Assembly: GCF_030056795.1 (NCBI RefSeq)
Contig: NZ_JASHKQ010000003.1
Coordinates: forward strand, 124,001-188,000
DNA: 64,000 nucleotides
Source of the DNA: Rhodococcus sp. IEGM 1381
Lineage (GTDB): Bacteria > Actinomycetota > Actinomycetes > Mycobacteriales > Mycobacteriaceae
Reading direction: 5' to 3'
Made by a program: the position numbers and the translations under genes. Below are positions 7,964 to 17,098 of the stretch, piece after piece. How positions within the stretch are numbered: position 1 is the stretch's first letter; each line of letters begins with the position of its first letter. Below the pieces are notes generated by a model. That model was not told where the DNA came from and searched no databases. It saw nothing but the letters and a program-made list of their open reading frames with translations.

Positions 7964-10081
7964 ATGACGACAGCGACGCACGCGACCGTGGGCAACTTGC
8001 GCGATGACGCCGAGAGGTTGTTGCGCGAGCTAGCCGGCCCCGACGCTGTGTTGCGGGACGACCAGTGGACGGCGATCGAGGCCTTGGTGGTGCACCGTCG
8101 ACGTGCTCTGGTGGTGCAGCGAACAGGCTGGGGAAAGTCTGCCGTCTATTTCATCGCGGCGAAGCTTCTGCGCGCTCAGGGCCTGGGTCCGACCGTCATC
8201 GTCTCCCCCTTGTTGGCGCTGATGCGTAACCAGGTGGCCTCCGCCGAGCGCGCAGGCGTTCGAGCAGCCACGATCAACTCGGGGAACATGACCGAGTGGG
8301 ACGACATTCACCAGCAGGTCAACTCCGGTGAGCTCGATGTGTTGCTGGTCAGTCCCGAGCGTTTGAACAACCCCGATTTCCGCGATCAGGTGCTGCCGTC
8401 CCTGGCCGGGGACGCCGGCCTCGTCGTGGTCGACGAGGCGCACTGCGTCTCCGACTGGGGCCACGATTTCAGGCCGGACTACCGGCGTATCCGTACTCTG
8501 ATCGCCGAGCTGCGCGACGGCATCCCCGTACTCGCGACCACTGCAACGGCAAACGACCGTGTGGTCGACGACGTCGCTGCACAATTGGGCGTCGGCGGCG
8601 GTGACACCCTGGTACTGCGCGGCGGGCTCGCCCGGGATTCGCTGCGCATGGCGGTGGTGAAGATCGACAACGCCACCGAACGGGCCGCCTGGCTCGGCGA
8701 CCACCTGAAGACTCTGCCCGGGTCCGGAATCATCTACACCCTCACGGTGTCGGCGGCCAAGGACCTCGCGGCGCTGTTGACCGATCAGGGCCACGTCGTA
8801 GCCTCGTACACCGGTCAAACGGACCCGACCGAGCGCGAATCGCTCGAGGGTGATCTGCTCGCCAACCGAGTCAAGGCACTCGTCGCCACGTCCGCGCTCG
8901 GCATGGGGTTCGACAAGCCCGATCTCGGCTTCGTGGTGCACATGGGGGCTCCATCGTCTCCGATTTCGTACTACCAGCAGGTCGGCCGTGCCGGGCGCGC
9001 CACAGAACGAGCCGATGTGGTGCTGCTCCCCGGCCACGAGGATCGGCAGATCTGGAGCTACTTCGCCTCGGTCGCCTTCCCCCGCGAACATCTGGTGCGG
9101 CAGGTCATAGATGCCTTGAACACCGAGAAGGCTCAATCGACGCAGGCACTGGAGCCGCTGGTCGAGCTGAATCGCAGCAGGCTCGAGATGGTCCTCAAGG
9201 TCCTCGACGTCGACGGAGCGGTCAGACGCGTTCGTGGCGGCTGGATGGCCACCGGGGAGCAGTGGACGTACGACGCGGCCCGTTACGAGCGCCTCGAACA
9301 AGCGAGGGACCGCGAACAGCAGGCCATGATCGACTATCAGGCCACGGACGGGTGCCGGATGGAGTTCCTGCGTCGGCAGCTCGACGATCCCGACCTCGGT
9401 GCACCGGGTAGCGAGTCCGACCGCTGCGGACGGTGTGACAACTGCACGGGTGAGCACCTGTCTGCTTCCGTCGACGCGGCCTCGGTCGATTCGGCGAGAG
9501 CACGGCTCGATCGGCCGGGGATCGACCTGCAGCCGAGAAAGCAGTGGCCGAGCGGTATGAAGAAGCTGGGCGTGTCTCTCTCGGGCAAGATCGCCGATCC
9601 ACACGAGCCGGGACGTGTCTTGGGTCGCTTGACCGACCTGGGCTGGGGTAGCCGCTTGCGGGCTCTGCTCGACGCGCCCGATGCCCCTGCCAACGAGGCT
9701 CTCGAAAAAGCCTGCATCACAGTGCTGGCCAACTGGGACTGGAAGCAGCGGCCCGCTGCCGTTCTCGCCCTCGACTCCCCCACCCACCCGCTCCTGGTGC
9801 GTTCGATCGCCGCGCGATTGGCGGCCGTCGGCAAATTGCAGGATCTCGGGGTGATGCAGGTCAGGCCCGGTCATCCGCCGGTATCAGCCGCCAATTCGGC
9901 GTTTCGGGTCGCCGGGCTGGTGGACTCGTGGGAGGTTCCGGACGTATCGTCCGTACCAGGGCCGATTCTGTTGATCGATCTGCTGACCGACACCGGGTGG
10001 ACGTTCACCTGTGCCACGTCTGCTCTGACGTCAGCGGGCGCTTCGGCAGTGTTGCCGTTCGCCTTGGCAACACCGAAATAG
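7964..10081 (+). CDS. recQ: RecQ-like ATP-dependent DNA helicase with PRTase-like tail
   Basis: 705 aa from ATG 7964 (MTTATHATVG). Helicase motifs run in order: a motif I variant QRTGWGKS (Lys near residue 58), motif II VVDEAHCVSDWGHDFRPDY, motif III ATTATAN, and motif VI HMGAPSSPISYYQQVGRAGR. A RecQ zinc-binding cysteine set follows (CRMEF... CGRCDNC, about 465-490). The last 75 residues are unlike E. coli RecQ: GPILLIDLLTDTGWT resembles a phosphoribosyltransferase PRPP loop, with Leu replacing the second Asp. Similar tails occur in actinobacterial RecQ-family proteins as far as I recall. It unwinds DNA in repair and recombination. Its stop is only about 20 bp before the ect promoter. Confidence 0.9.
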   Translation: MTTATHATVGNLRDDAERLLRELAGPDAVLRDDQWTAIEALVVHRRRALVVQRTGWGKSAVYFIAAKLLRAQGLGPTVIVSPLLALMRNQVASAERAGVRAATINSGNMTEWDDIHQQVNSGELDVLLVSPERLNNPDFRDQVLPSLAGDAGLVVVDEAHCVSDWGHDFRPDYRRIRTLIAELRDGIPVLATTATANDRVVDDVAAQLGVGGGDTLVLRGGLARDSLRMAVVKIDNATERAAWLGDHLKTLPGSGIIYTLTVSAAKDLAALLTDQGHVVASYTGQTDPTERESLEGDLLANRVKALVATSALGMGFDKPDLGFVVHMGAPSSPISYYQQVGRAGRATERADVVLLPGHEDRQIWSYFASVAFPREHLVRQVIDALNTEKAQSTQALEPLVELNRSRLEMVLKVLDVDGAVRRVRGGWMATGEQWTYDAARYERLEQARDREQQAMIDYQATDGCRMEFLRRQLDDPDLGAPGSESDRCGRCDNCTGEHLSASVDAASVDSARARLDRPGIDLQPRKQWPSGMKKLGVSLSGKIADPHEPGRVLGRLTDLGWGSRLRALLDAPDAPANEALEKACITVLANWDWKQRPAAVLALDSPTHPLLVRSIAARLAAVGKLQDLGVMQVRPGHPPVSAANSAFRVAGLVDSWEVPDVSSVPGPILLIDLLTDTGWTFTCATSALTSAGASAVLPFALATPK

Positions 10082-10099
10082 CAATTCTCGGCAAACCGG

Positions 10100-10126
10100 G
10101 GTTTTATACCGCGCATTCCTGGGTAA
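10100..10126 (+). promoter_or_regulatory. SigF/SigB-type promoter of the ectoine operon
   Basis: GGTTT (10100-10104), a 16-bp spacer and GGGTAA (10121-10126). This matches the general-stress sigma consensus GTTT-N15-17-GGGTA in mycobacteria and relatives. It lies in the only intergenic gap upstream of ectA and predicts a leader of about 125 nt. A sigF-rsbW pair is encoded at 28.0-29.2 kb in this window. Confidence 0.6.
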
Positions 10127-10257
10127 CGCCTGACCGGCACCGATCATGTGAGCACCATCACATTCGGCGGTTAACCTGGGGAAGCGTGTCCGATTGCGGG
10201 GTCGATTTCTCGGCGCAGTCGATATGCCTCGGCAACGTTGTTACGTTTGTATTTCCT

Positions 10258-12084
10258 ATGAAGCCCGCATTGCTGAGAGGTACCCCGCTCACTGCGCCGG
10301 ACGCAGTGAAGTTTCGTAAGCCACAGATCTCCGACGGAGTCCGGCTCTGGGAGATCGCAAGAGATTCACGAGTTCTGGACCTCAACTCCAGCTACTCGTA
10401 CGTGTTGTGGTGCCGTGATTTCGCGGCCACCACCGTCGTATCCGGTATCGACGGCCGCGCAGTCGGTTTCGTCACCGGATACATCCGCCAGGACGCCCCG
10501 CGCACACTGTTCGTGTGGCAGGTCGCCGTGGATGCGGACCAGCGTGGCAAGGGACTTGCCGGTCGCATGCTGATGGAGCTGCTCGACCGCCTCGAACCAC
10601 AGGGCATCACGCATCTGGAAACGACGATCAGCCCGGACAACGAAGCGTCCATCGCAACCTTCACGAGTCTTGCGCGTAAGCGAGGCACCGACATCGTCAG
10701 GTCGGATTTGTTCGCGCCCAACGATTTCCCTGATAGCCACGAAGCCGAAGAGCTCTACACAGTGGGCCCCGACGCATCGCGGAATTACGAAAGGAACAAG
10801 CAGAACATGACCGAAAAGAACACCGTAACAACAGAGAAGCCCGATATATTCGAGACCGTCGAGTCCGGCGTGCGTAGCTACAGTCGCCAGTGGCCCGCCG
10901 TGTTCACCACCGCGAAGAACTCGGTCATCACCGACGAAAACGGCAACGACTACCTCGATTTCTTCGGTGGCGCAGGGGCACTCAACTACGGCCACAACAA
11001 CGACATGATCAAGAGCGCGTTGGTCGACTACATCACCAGCGATGGCATCACCCACGGACTCGACATGTCCACCGTCGCCAAGCGAGAATTCCTCGAGTCG
11101 TTCAAGAAGAACATCCTCGACCCCCGCGGCTTGGACTACAAGGTTCAGTTCCCCGGACCGACGGGCACCAACACCGTCGAGGCAGCGCTCAAGCTCGCTC
11201 GCAAGGTCACCGGCCGCGAGGCGATCATCAACTTCACCAACGCATTCCACGGCATGACGCTCGGCGCGCTGTCGGTCACCGGCAACTCGATGAAGCGAGC
11301 TGGCGCCGGAATACCGTTGGTGCACACCACTCCGATGCCGTACGACAACTACTTCGGCGGCGTCACCGAGGACTTCCAGTGGTTCGAGCGCGTTCTCGAC
11401 GACTCGGGCAGTGGATTCAACCGTCCGGCCGCGGTGATCGTCGAGACCATCCAGGGCGAGGGCGGAATCAATGTCGCGCGCCCGGAGTGGTTGCGCGCGT
11501 TGGCCGAGCTGTGCTCACGCCGTGAGATCCTGTTGATCGTCGACGACGTGCAGATGGGCTGCGGACGCACCGGCCAGTTCTTCTCGTTCGAGGAGGCCGG
11601 CATCACCCCGGACATCGTCACCCTGTCCAAGTCCATCGGCGGCTACGGCATGCCGCTGGCGCTGACCCTGTTCAAGCCCGAGCTGGACGTCTGGGCAACG
11701 GGTGAGCACAACGGCACCTTCCGCGGCTTCAACCCGTCGTTCGTCACGGCCAAGGCAGCCATCGACCACTACTGGTCCGACGACAAGTTCGAGAAGGAAA
11801 CCCTCGCCAAGGGCGAGCACATTCAGGATCGATTCATCAAGCTGTGCGCCAAGTTCGACGGCATCTCGACCCGCGGTCGCGGCATGGTCCAGGCCTTGGT
11901 GTTCGACGACGCCGAGTTGGCCGGCAAGGTGTCGCAGCTGTGCTACGACGAGCGTCTGCTCGTCGAGACCGCAGGCCCCAAGGACGAGGTCGTCAAGCTT
12001 CTTCCCCCGTTGACCACGACGATCGACGAGCTCGACCGCGGCCTGGACATCATCGAAAGTGCAGTGGCAAAGGTCCTCTCCTGA
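10258..12084 (+). CDS. ectA: EctA (diaminobutyrate acetyltransferase) reading directly into EctB
   Basis: From ATG 10258 (MKPALLRGTPLTAPDAVKF) the frame stays open for 608 codons. Residues 1 to about 165 are EctA, a GNAT acetyltransferase that makes N-gamma-acetyl-2,4-diaminobutyrate. Visible are FVWQVAVDADQRGKGLAGRM (acetyl-CoA loop) and the family ending AEELYTV. No stop follows: about 18 linker residues (GPDASRNYERNKQN) lead straight to the ectB start Met at codon 184. The linker DNA still contains a ribosome binding site (AAAGGA at 10790-10795). So the product could be a 608-aa EctA-EctB fusion, with free EctB also made by internal initiation. Normal EctA is about 160-190 aa and separate. 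Transcription is probably SigF-dependent. Confidence 0.85.
   Translation: MKPALLRGTPLTAPDAVKFRKPQISDGVRLWEIARDSRVLDLNSSYSYVLWCRDFAATTVVSGIDGRAVGFVTGYIRQDAPRTLFVWQVAVDADQRGKGLAGRMLMELLDRLEPQGITHLETTISPDNEASIATFTSLARKRGTDIVRSDLFAPNDFPDSHEAEELYTVGPDASRNYERNKQNMTEKNTVTTEKPDIFETVESGVRSYSRQWPAVFTTAKNSVITDENGNDYLDFFGGAGALNYGHNNDMIKSALVDYITSDGITHGLDMSTVAKREFLESFKKNILDPRGLDYKVQFPGPTGTNTVEAALKLARKVTGREAIINFTNAFHGMTLGALSVTGNSMKRAGAGIPLVHTTPMPYDNYFGGVTEDFQWFERVLDDSGSGFNRPAAVIVETIQGEGGINVARPEWLRALAELCSRREILLIVDDVQMGCGRTGQFFSFEEAGITPDIVTLSKSIGGYGMPLALTLFKPELDVWATGEHNGTFRGFNPSFVTAKAAIDHYWSDDKFEKETLAKGEHIQDRFIKLCAKFDGISTRGRGMVQALVFDDAELAGKVSQLCYDERLLVETAGPKDEVVKLLPPLTTTIDELDRGLDIIESAVAKVLS
10807..12084 (+). 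CDS. ectB: Diaminobutyrate-2-oxoglutarate aminotransferase
   Basis: 425 aa when counted from the internal ATG 10807 (MTEKNTVTTEKPDIFETVES), which has AAAGGA 11 bp upstream. EctB is a class III PLP aminotransferase converting L-aspartate semialdehyde plus glutamate to 2,4-diaminobutyrate, the first step of ectoine synthesis. Motifs: FPGPTGTNTVEAALKLARKV near residue 117, DDVQMGCGRTG near 248, and the PLP lysine in TLSKSIGGYGMP near 275. It is in the same frame as ectA with no stop between (see the ectA entry), so it may exist both alone and as the C-terminal domain of a fusion. ectC follows 40 bp downstream. Confidence 0.93.
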   Translation: MTEKNTVTTEKPDIFETVESGVRSYSRQWPAVFTTAKNSVITDENGNDYLDFFGGAGALNYGHNNDMIKSALVDYITSDGITHGLDMSTVAKREFLESFKKNILDPRGLDYKVQFPGPTGTNTVEAALKLARKVTGREAIINFTNAFHGMTLGALSVTGNSMKRAGAGIPLVHTTPMPYDNYFGGVTEDFQWFERVLDDSGSGFNRPAAVIVETIQGEGGINVARPEWLRALAELCSRREILLIVDDVQMGCGRTGQFFSFEEAGITPDIVTLSKSIGGYGMPLALTLFKPELDVWATGEHNGTFRGFNPSFVTAKAAIDHYWSDDKFEKETLAKGEHIQDRFIKLCAKFDGISTRGRGMVQALVFDDAELAGKVSQLCYDERLLVETAGPKDEVVKLLPPLTTTIDELDRGLDIIESAVAKVLS

Positions 12085-12124
12085 AGACCTGTTCGCACAC
12101 ACCGATATCGAAGGAGGACATCGT

Positions 12125-12523
12125 ATGATCGTTCGCACCACACAGGAGATCACCGGCACCGACCGTGACATCTCGAGTGAAGACGGCAACTGGCGCAGCA
12201 AGAGAATCATTCTCGGCGGCGACAAGGTCGGATTCTCGTTCCACGAGACCACGATCCAAGCCGGCACGGTGAACAACTTCCACTATGCCAACCACGTCGA
12301 GGCAGTCTGGTTGATCGAAGGCGAGGGAACGCTTACCGACCGCGAGACCGGAGAGACCTACGAGCTCGGTGCGGGATCGATGTACCTGCTCAACGGACAC
12401 GAGCGCCACACGGTCGAGCCGCGTACCCAGATGCGCATGCTGTGCGTGTTCAACCCTCCCGTCGTCGGCAACGAGACCCACGACGAGAACGGCGTGTACC
12501 CCCTCGTCGAGGTACCTGCGTAA
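12125..12523 (+). CDS. ectC: L-ectoine synthase
   Basis: 132 aa cupin enzyme that cyclises N-gamma-acetyldiaminobutyrate to ectoine. ATG 12125 is chosen because it follows a near-ideal AAGGAGG (12111-12117). The protein starts MIVRTTQEITGTDRDISSED, as in the family, and shows the cupin core NNFHYANHVEAVWLIEGEG (about 56-74) and YLLNGHERHT. Length is typical. No ectoine hydroxylase (ectD) or ectoine transporter follows; the next gene is a sirtuin behind a strong hairpin. The window therefore supports ectoine, not hydroxyectoine, synthesis. Confidence 0.95.
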   Translation: MIVRTTQEITGTDRDISSEDGNWRSKRIILGGDKVGFSFHETTIQAGTVNNFHYANHVEAVWLIEGEGTLTDRETGETYELGAGSMYLLNGHERHTVEPRTQMRMLCVFNPPVVGNETHDENGVYPLVEVPA

Positions 12524-12542
12524 CACTCACTCGTACACCGGC

Positions 12543-12589
12543 CCGTACCGACGCGCACGCGTCCGTGCGGGCCGACTGCGTCGGTACGG
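12543..12589 (+). terminator. Compound hairpin after the ect operon
   Basis: Two perfect 12-bp arms, CCGTACCGACGC (12543-12554) and GCGTCGGTACGG (12578-12589), enclose a smaller hairpin GCACG-CGTC-CGTGC (12555-12568). It lies 20 bp past the ectC stop. There is no U-tract, so it is a GC-rich terminator or an mRNA-stabilising end rather than a classic Rho-independent terminator. Confidence 0.45.
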
Positions 12590-12624
12590 TGCCCATATTG
12601 CGATCGATCGCTACCCTGGACGAA

Positions 12625-13491
12625 GTGAATGCACTCACCACGTCCGCGACTACGTACGGGCAACTCACCTCGCTGCTCGACGGTCGGACGATCACCGTCG
12701 TCAGTGGTGCGGGCATGTCCACCGACTCCGGTATTCCCGACTATCGCGGCCCGCAGTCGCCGCCTCGCAACCCGATGACGTTCCAGCAGTTCATCGGCGA
12801 CGCCGAGTTCCGTCGTCACTACTGGGCCCGCAACCACGTCGGGTGGCGGCACATGGACGCTGCAGTGCCCAACGACGGACACCGAGCGCTCGCCCGGCTC
12901 GAACGTGCAGGCGTCGTCACCGGAATCATCACCCAGAACGTCGACATGCTGCACACCAAGGCCGGCAGCCGGAACGTCATCGACCTGCACGGCGTCTACG
13001 CCCGGGTGCGCTGTCTGAACTGCGAGCGGTTGATCTCGCGGTTCGAGTTGGCCCGAAGACTCGATCGCGCCAATCCCGGCTTTCTCGAATCCGTCGCACC
13101 CGCGGACGGTGTCGAGATCGCTCCCGACGCCGACGCCATCATCTCCTCCACCGAACACTTCCGGATGGTCGATTGCGAGACATGTTCCGGCATACTCAAA
13201 CCCGACATCGTCTACTTCGGCGAAAGCGTACCCAAGCCACGCGTGGCCGAGGCCTACGATCTGGTGGACCGGAGTGACGCACTGGTGGTGCTCGGCTCCT
13301 CGCTGACCGTCATGTCCGGCCTACGTTTCGTCAGGCACGCGTCCAAGACCGGAAAACCGATCGTCATCGTCAATCGCGGGACCACTCGCGGCGACGAATT
13401 CGCCTCTCTCACTGTGCATGCGGGTTGCTCCGAGACCGCGACGGCGCTGGCCGACACTCTCGATCAGGCGGGCACCAGATCGTCGGCGTGA
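12625..13491 (+). CDS. SIRT4-like NAD-dependent protein deacylase (sirtuin)
   Basis: 288 aa from GTG 12625; longer frames would overlap ectC. Sir2 motifs: [15 protein letters not shown] near residues 29-43, [12 protein letters not shown] near 108, and the catalytic His in VIDLHG near 120. Four zinc cysteines are present (CLNC and CETC). The stretch [12 protein letters not shown] is characteristic of class II (SIRT4-like) sirtuins, not the E. coli CobB class. The predicted reaction is NAD-dependent removal of acyl groups from protein lysines, giving nicotinamide and O-acyl-ADP-ribose, or possibly ADP-ribosylation. It lies 100 bp downstream of ectC. Its 3' end overlaps the convergent proB by 28 bp. 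Confidence 0.9.
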   Translation: MNALTTSATTYGQLTSLLDGRTITVVSGAGMSTDSGIPDYRGPQSPPRNPMTFQQFIGDAEFRRHYWARNHVGWRHMDAAVPNDGHRALARLERAGVVTGIITQNVDMLHTKAGSRNVIDLHGVYARVRCLNCERLISRFELARRLDRANPGFLESVAPADGVEIAPDADAIISSTEHFRMVDCETCSGILKPDIVYFGESVPKPRVAEAYDLVDRSDALVVLGSSLTVMSGLRFVRHASKTGKPIVIVNRGTTRGDEFASLTVHAGCSETATALADTLDQAGTRSSA

Positions 13492-14600
13492 ACCACCGGC
13501 CGCTGTAGCTCTGCGGCCAATTCACCCGTCGACCGGCCGAGCATTCCGGCCAGCTCTCCCGAGTCGTATGCGACGACCCCACGGGCCACCAGCGTGCCGT
13601 CCGGGTCCACGAGCGAGACCACATCTCCACCGTGAAAGGCGCCCGTCACCGACGTGACGCCGGCGGACAGCAATGACCTTCGACGCTCCACGACCGCTCG
13701 CACAGCACCTGCGTCCAGGTGCAGTTCGCCCGCTGCATCGGCGGCATGCCGTACCCAGAACTTACGAGCGGACAACCGCGTCGGCCGGGCCGCGAATGCG
13801 GTACCCACCTCGGACGTCGTCAGCGCCTGGGCAGCGTCGGACGCCGCAGCCAACAGCACCGGCACACCTGCGTCGGCCGCCAGCCGGGCAGCGGACAGCT
13901 TGGACGCCATTCCGCCGGTACCGAGGGCTCCCCCGGACCCGGCGACGACACCGTCCAGATCCTCCGGGCTGGAGACGTCCGGAATCAGCGTTGCGGAAAC
14001 CTTACGGGGATCGCCGTCGTACAACCCGTCGACATCCGAGAGCAGGAACAGTGCGTCCGCACCGACGAGATGTGCCACCAGCGCTGCGAGGCGATCGTTG
14101 TCGCCGAAGCGAATCTCTGCGGTGGCGACGGTGTCGTTCTCGTTGACGATGGCGACCGCACCGAGTGAGCGCAGCCGATCCAACGTGCGCTGCGCATTGC
14201 GGTGATTGGTTCGACGCGCGATGTCCTCGGCAGTCAGCAGCACCTGCCCCACCGTGCGTCCGTACCGATGAAACGACGAACTCCAGGCGTTGACCAGAGC
14301 AAGCTGTCCGACACTCGCCGCAGCCTGCTTCGTTGCGAGATCGCGCGGGCGTCGGGTGAGGCCGAGCGGTGCCATGCCTGCACCGATCGCACCCGACGAG
14401 ACGACCACTACGTCGGTGCCGCTCCGCATCCTCGACTCGATCGCATCGGCAAGCAGATTTAGTCGGCCCAGATCGAGACCGGTGTCGAGACTGGTGAGCG
14501 CCGAGGATCCGATTTTGACCACGATGCGCTTGGCGTCGGCAATCGTGCGACGGGTATCGGTGAGAGCCGTTACGGGCGAATCGAATTCACGCGCCGACAC
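13464..14600 (-). CDS. proB: Glutamate 5-kinase
   Basis: 378 aa. Catalyses the first step of proline synthesis (glutamate to glutamyl 5-phosphate). An amino-acid-kinase domain ([43 protein letters not shown]) covers about residues 15-270 and a C-terminal PUA domain (about 285-370) follows. The start is GTG 14600 or 14603; AGGAG at a better spacing favours 14600. It begins a few bases after the obg stop, so the two are coupled as in mycobacteria. proA is not adjacent. Proline is also a compatible solute, so the gene sits near the ectoine genes, but no shared control is visible. Confidence 0.94.
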   Translation of the reverse strand: MSAREFDSPVTALTDTRRTIADAKRIVVKIGSSALTSLDTGLDLGRLNLLADAIESRMRSGTDVVVVSSGAIGAGMAPLGLTRRPRDLATKQAAASVGQLALVNAWSSSFHRYGRTVGQVLLTAEDIARRTNHRNAQRTLDRLRSLGAVAIVNENDTVATAEIRFGDNDRLAALVAHLVGADALFLLSDVDGLYDGDPRKVSATLIPDVSSPEDLDGVVAGSGGALGTGGMASKLSAARLAADAGVPVLLAAASDAAQALTTSEVGTAFAARPTRLSARKFWVRHAADAAGELHLDAGAVRAVVERRRSLLSAGVTSVTGAFHGGDVVSLVDPDGTLVARGVVAYDSGELAGMLGRSTGELAAELQRPVVHADDLVPA

Positions 14601-14605
14601 CACGT

Positions 14606-16057
14606 CTACTCCTGTTCGGTATCGAGCCCGCGACGCACTTGGCGGGCATGTTTGCGTTCGGATGCGCCGATGCGCTCGACCTGATCGAGTCGAGCATCGG
14701 TGCCGCGGCCGGTCATGGTGATCTCGACACCGGCCGGGGTCTGCGGCTCCCAGTCGAACGACACTTCGCCGATGGTGACCGAGGCACCCGGTTGGGCACC
14801 GGCCTTGATCAAGGCGTCCTCGACGCCGAGACGCGCGAGCCGGTCTGCGAGGTAGCCGACGGCCTCGTCGTTGGTGAACTGCGTCTGGCGCACCCACCGC
14901 TCGGGGCGCGTACCCCGAACGATGAAGCCGTCCGGGATGTCCGGATCCTTGACGACCTTGAAGCTGTCGTCGTTTCGAGCGACCGGACGAAGCACCTGAC
15001 GCCGCGGCTCCGGTGCCGGATGGGCTGTGCGGTAGTCCTCGACGAGCTTCGCCAACGCGAACGTCAGCGGCTTGAGGCCGGCGCGCGTCACTGCGGAGAT
15101 GGTGAACACCGGCCAGCCGCGTGACTCGAACTCGGCGGTCACCATCTCGGCGAGCTCGGCACCCTCGGGAATGTCTGCCTTGTTCAGTACGACGATGCGG
15201 GGACGATCGGCGAGGTCGCCCAGGCTGGCATCGCCGGACAGTGCCGGCTTGTATGCGGCCAACTCGGCTTCGAGAGCGTCGACGTCGGAGATCGGGTCGC
15301 GGCCCGGATCCAGTGTCGCGCAGTCGACTACGTGCGCCAGCACGGCACAGCGCTCGAGGTGCCGCAGGAAGTCCAGTCCGAGACCGCGACCCTGACTCGC
15401 TCCGGGGATCAGCCCGGGGACGTCGGCGACGGTGAACGTGGTGTCTCCGCTGGAGACCACTCCGAGATTCGGTACCAGCGTGGTGAAGGGGTAGTCGGCG
15501 ATCTTCGGCTTCGCTGCGGAGAGCACCGAGACCAGCGACGACTTGCCGGCCGACGGGAAACCGACGAGGCCGACATCGGCGACGGACTTCAGCTCGAGGA
15601 CCAGCTCGCGCTCGATGCCCTCTTCACCGAGCAGGGCGAATCCGGGTGCCCGGCGAGCCTTGGACGCGAGTGCAGCGTTGCCGAGGCCACCACGTCCGCC
15701 CGGTGCGGCGTCGAAGCGTGTTCCCTCACCGATCATGTCGGCGAGGACGTTGCCCTTCTTGTCGAGAACGACAGTGCCGTCGGGGACCTTGAGAATCAGG
15801 TCCTCTCCGTTGGCACCTTCCCGGTTGCCACCCATACCCTGAGTTCCGTTGCCCGCCTTGGCGTGGCTGGAGAAGTGGAAGTCGAGCAGAGTGTGGACGT
15901 TGCTGTCGACGACGAAGATGACACCGCCACCCTGTCCGCCGTTTCCACCGTCCGGGCCACCGAGAGGCTTGAACTTTTCGCGGTGAACCGAAGAGCAGCC
16001 GTTGCCACCTTTGCCGGCGCTGACGTGCAGCACCACGCGGTCGATGAATCGTGACAT
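14606..16057 (-). CDS. obg: Obg/CgtA ribosome-assembly GTPase
   Basis: 483 aa with three domains: the glycine-rich N-terminal Obg fold ([18 protein letters not shown] onward), a central GTPase (P-loop GFPSAGKSS near residue 169, switch [16 protein letters not shown]) and a C-terminal OCT domain. It binds the 50S subunit and is essential in most bacteria, linking ribosome maturation with growth and stress signalling. A hairpin with U-tract at 16091-16142 lies between it and rpmA, so obg may have its own promoter or depend on readthrough. The acidic, extended C-terminus is normal for actinobacteria. Confidence 0.96.
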   Translation of the reverse strand: MSRFIDRVVLHVSAGKGGNGCSSVHREKFKPLGGPDGGNGGQGGGVIFVVDSNVHTLLDFHFSSHAKAGNGTQGMGGNREGANGEDLILKVPDGTVVLDKKGNVLADMIGEGTRFDAAPGGRGGLGNAALASKARRAPGFALLGEEGIERELVLELKSVADVGLVGFPSAGKSSLVSVLSAAKPKIADYPFTTLVPNLGVVSSGDTTFTVADVPGLIPGASQGRGLGLDFLRHLERCAVLAHVVDCATLDPGRDPISDVDALEAELAAYKPALSGDASLGDLADRPRIVVLNKADIPEGAELAEMVTAEFESRGWPVFTISAVTRAGLKPLTFALAKLVEDYRTAHPAPEPRRQVLRPVARNDDSFKVVKDPDIPDGFIVRGTRPERWVRQTQFTNDEAVGYLADRLARLGVEDALIKAGAQPGASVTIGEVSFDWEPQTPAGVEITMTGRGTDARLDQVERIGASERKHARQVRRGLDTEQE

Positions 16058-16090
16058 AGCTGTCTTCGATCCTTTCTGAGAAAAAGCGGA

Positions 16091-16142
16091 AGAAAAAAGC
16101 GATAGGGGCGGACCGGTCTCGTGACCCTGGTCCGCCCCTATC
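16091..16142 (-). terminator. Rho-independent terminator after rpmA
   Basis: Perfect 14-bp arms GATAGGGGCGGACC (16101-16114) and GGTCCGCCCCTATC (16129-16142) with a 14-nt loop. On the minus strand they are followed by GCTTTTTTCT (16091-16100). This should end rplU-rpmA transcripts before obg. Confidence 0.85.
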
Positions 16143-16228
16143 GGGAGCTGTGAACGTACGCCGTGAATGTTCGATCGAGCAATTATTACTCGAGTCGATT
16201 CATCCTGAGCGCGAGCGCTGCAGAAGGA

Positions 16229-16492
16229 CTAGGCCTCTACAGCGACCGGAACGATGTTCACGGTCTTGCGTCCGCGCTTGGCACCGAATTCGACTGCGCC
16301 GGGGGCGAGTGCGAACAGGGTGTCGTCGCCGCCACGGCCGACGTTGACGCCGGGGTGGAAGTGCGTGCCGCGCTGGCGGACCAGGATCTCGCCTGCGCCT
16401 ACGGTCTGGCCGCCGAAGCGCTTGACGCCGAGGCGCTGCGCATTCGAGTCGCGACCGTTACGGGAGCTTGATGCACCCTTCTTATGTGCCAT
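16229..16492 (-). CDS. rpmA: 50S ribosomal protein L27
   Basis: 87 aa. It starts [19 protein letters not shown], the conserved N-terminus that reaches the peptidyl transferase centre, and continues with [20 protein letters not shown]. There is no cleavable N-terminal extension of the Firmicutes type. It lies 59 bp after rplU in the usual rplU-rpmA-obg order and is followed by a strong terminator. Confidence 0.97.
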   Translation of the reverse strand: MAHKKGASSSRNGRDSNAQRLGVKRFGGQTVGAGEILVRQRGTHFHPGVNVGRGGDDTLFALAPGAVEFGAKRGRKTVNIVPVAVEA

Positions 16493-16551
16493 GTTGCATA
16501 CCCTCCTCGGGGTGAATCAGCTGAAAAGAACTCGGGTCCGGTGAGACCTGG

Positions 16552-16863
16552 TTACTTGATGCCGGTGACCTTGAGGACAGTCAGCTTCTGCCTGTGTCCC
16601 TGACGCTTGTGGTATCCGGTCTTGTTCTTGAACTTGTGGATGCGGATCTTCGGGCCCTTGGTGTGCTCGACGATCTCGCTGGCGACCGAGATCTTCGCCA
16701 GCTTGTCTGCATCTGTGGTCAGGTCGGATCCGTCTACGACGAGGACCGGAGCAAGCGAGACAGCAGTGCCGGGCGCTCCCTCGATCTTCTCGACCTTGAC
16801 GAGGTCACCAACAGCGACCTTGTACTGCTTTCCGCCGGTCTTGACGATCGCGTACGTTGCCAT
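16552..16863 (-). CDS. rplU: 50S ribosomal protein L21
   Basis: 103 aa from ATG 16863 ([20 protein letters not shown]); the frame is open upstream to 16908 but those residues do not belong to the family. It ends with the basic rRNA-binding tail [21 protein letters not shown]21 binds 23S rRNA. The 235-bp gap back to rne holds its promoter and leader; no clear attenuator hairpin is visible there. Confidence 0.97.
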   Translation of the reverse strand: MATYAIVKTGGKQYKVAVGDLVKVEKIEGAPGTAVSLAPVLVVDGSDLTTDADKLAKISVASEIVEHTKGPKIRIHKFKNKTGYHKRQGHRQKLTVLKVTGIK

Positions 16864-17098
16864 CGGAGGGCTACCCCTTGCTTCTTCGAACTTGCTCGCG
16901 CTGCGCATGGCAACACGACTGGTCTGGTGTCACGTGTTTGCTTGCTCCCACACGGCCGGTAGCGATGTTCACCATCACGACCGACCCGAGAACCGTTGTT
17001 ACCTGCAGGACCACTACGGCACAGCAGAACGGTGTCACCGGGAGCGACTTATCAAGGTTACGGCAGAGAGACGGCCAGGGTCAAACTGCCCTGTCCTG

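Noticed and set aside
8030-9874. 614-codon open frame antisense to recQ
   Set aside because: Typical GC-rich shadow of a real gene. It has no ribosome binding site or family resemblance, and the helicase motifs are all on the plus strand.
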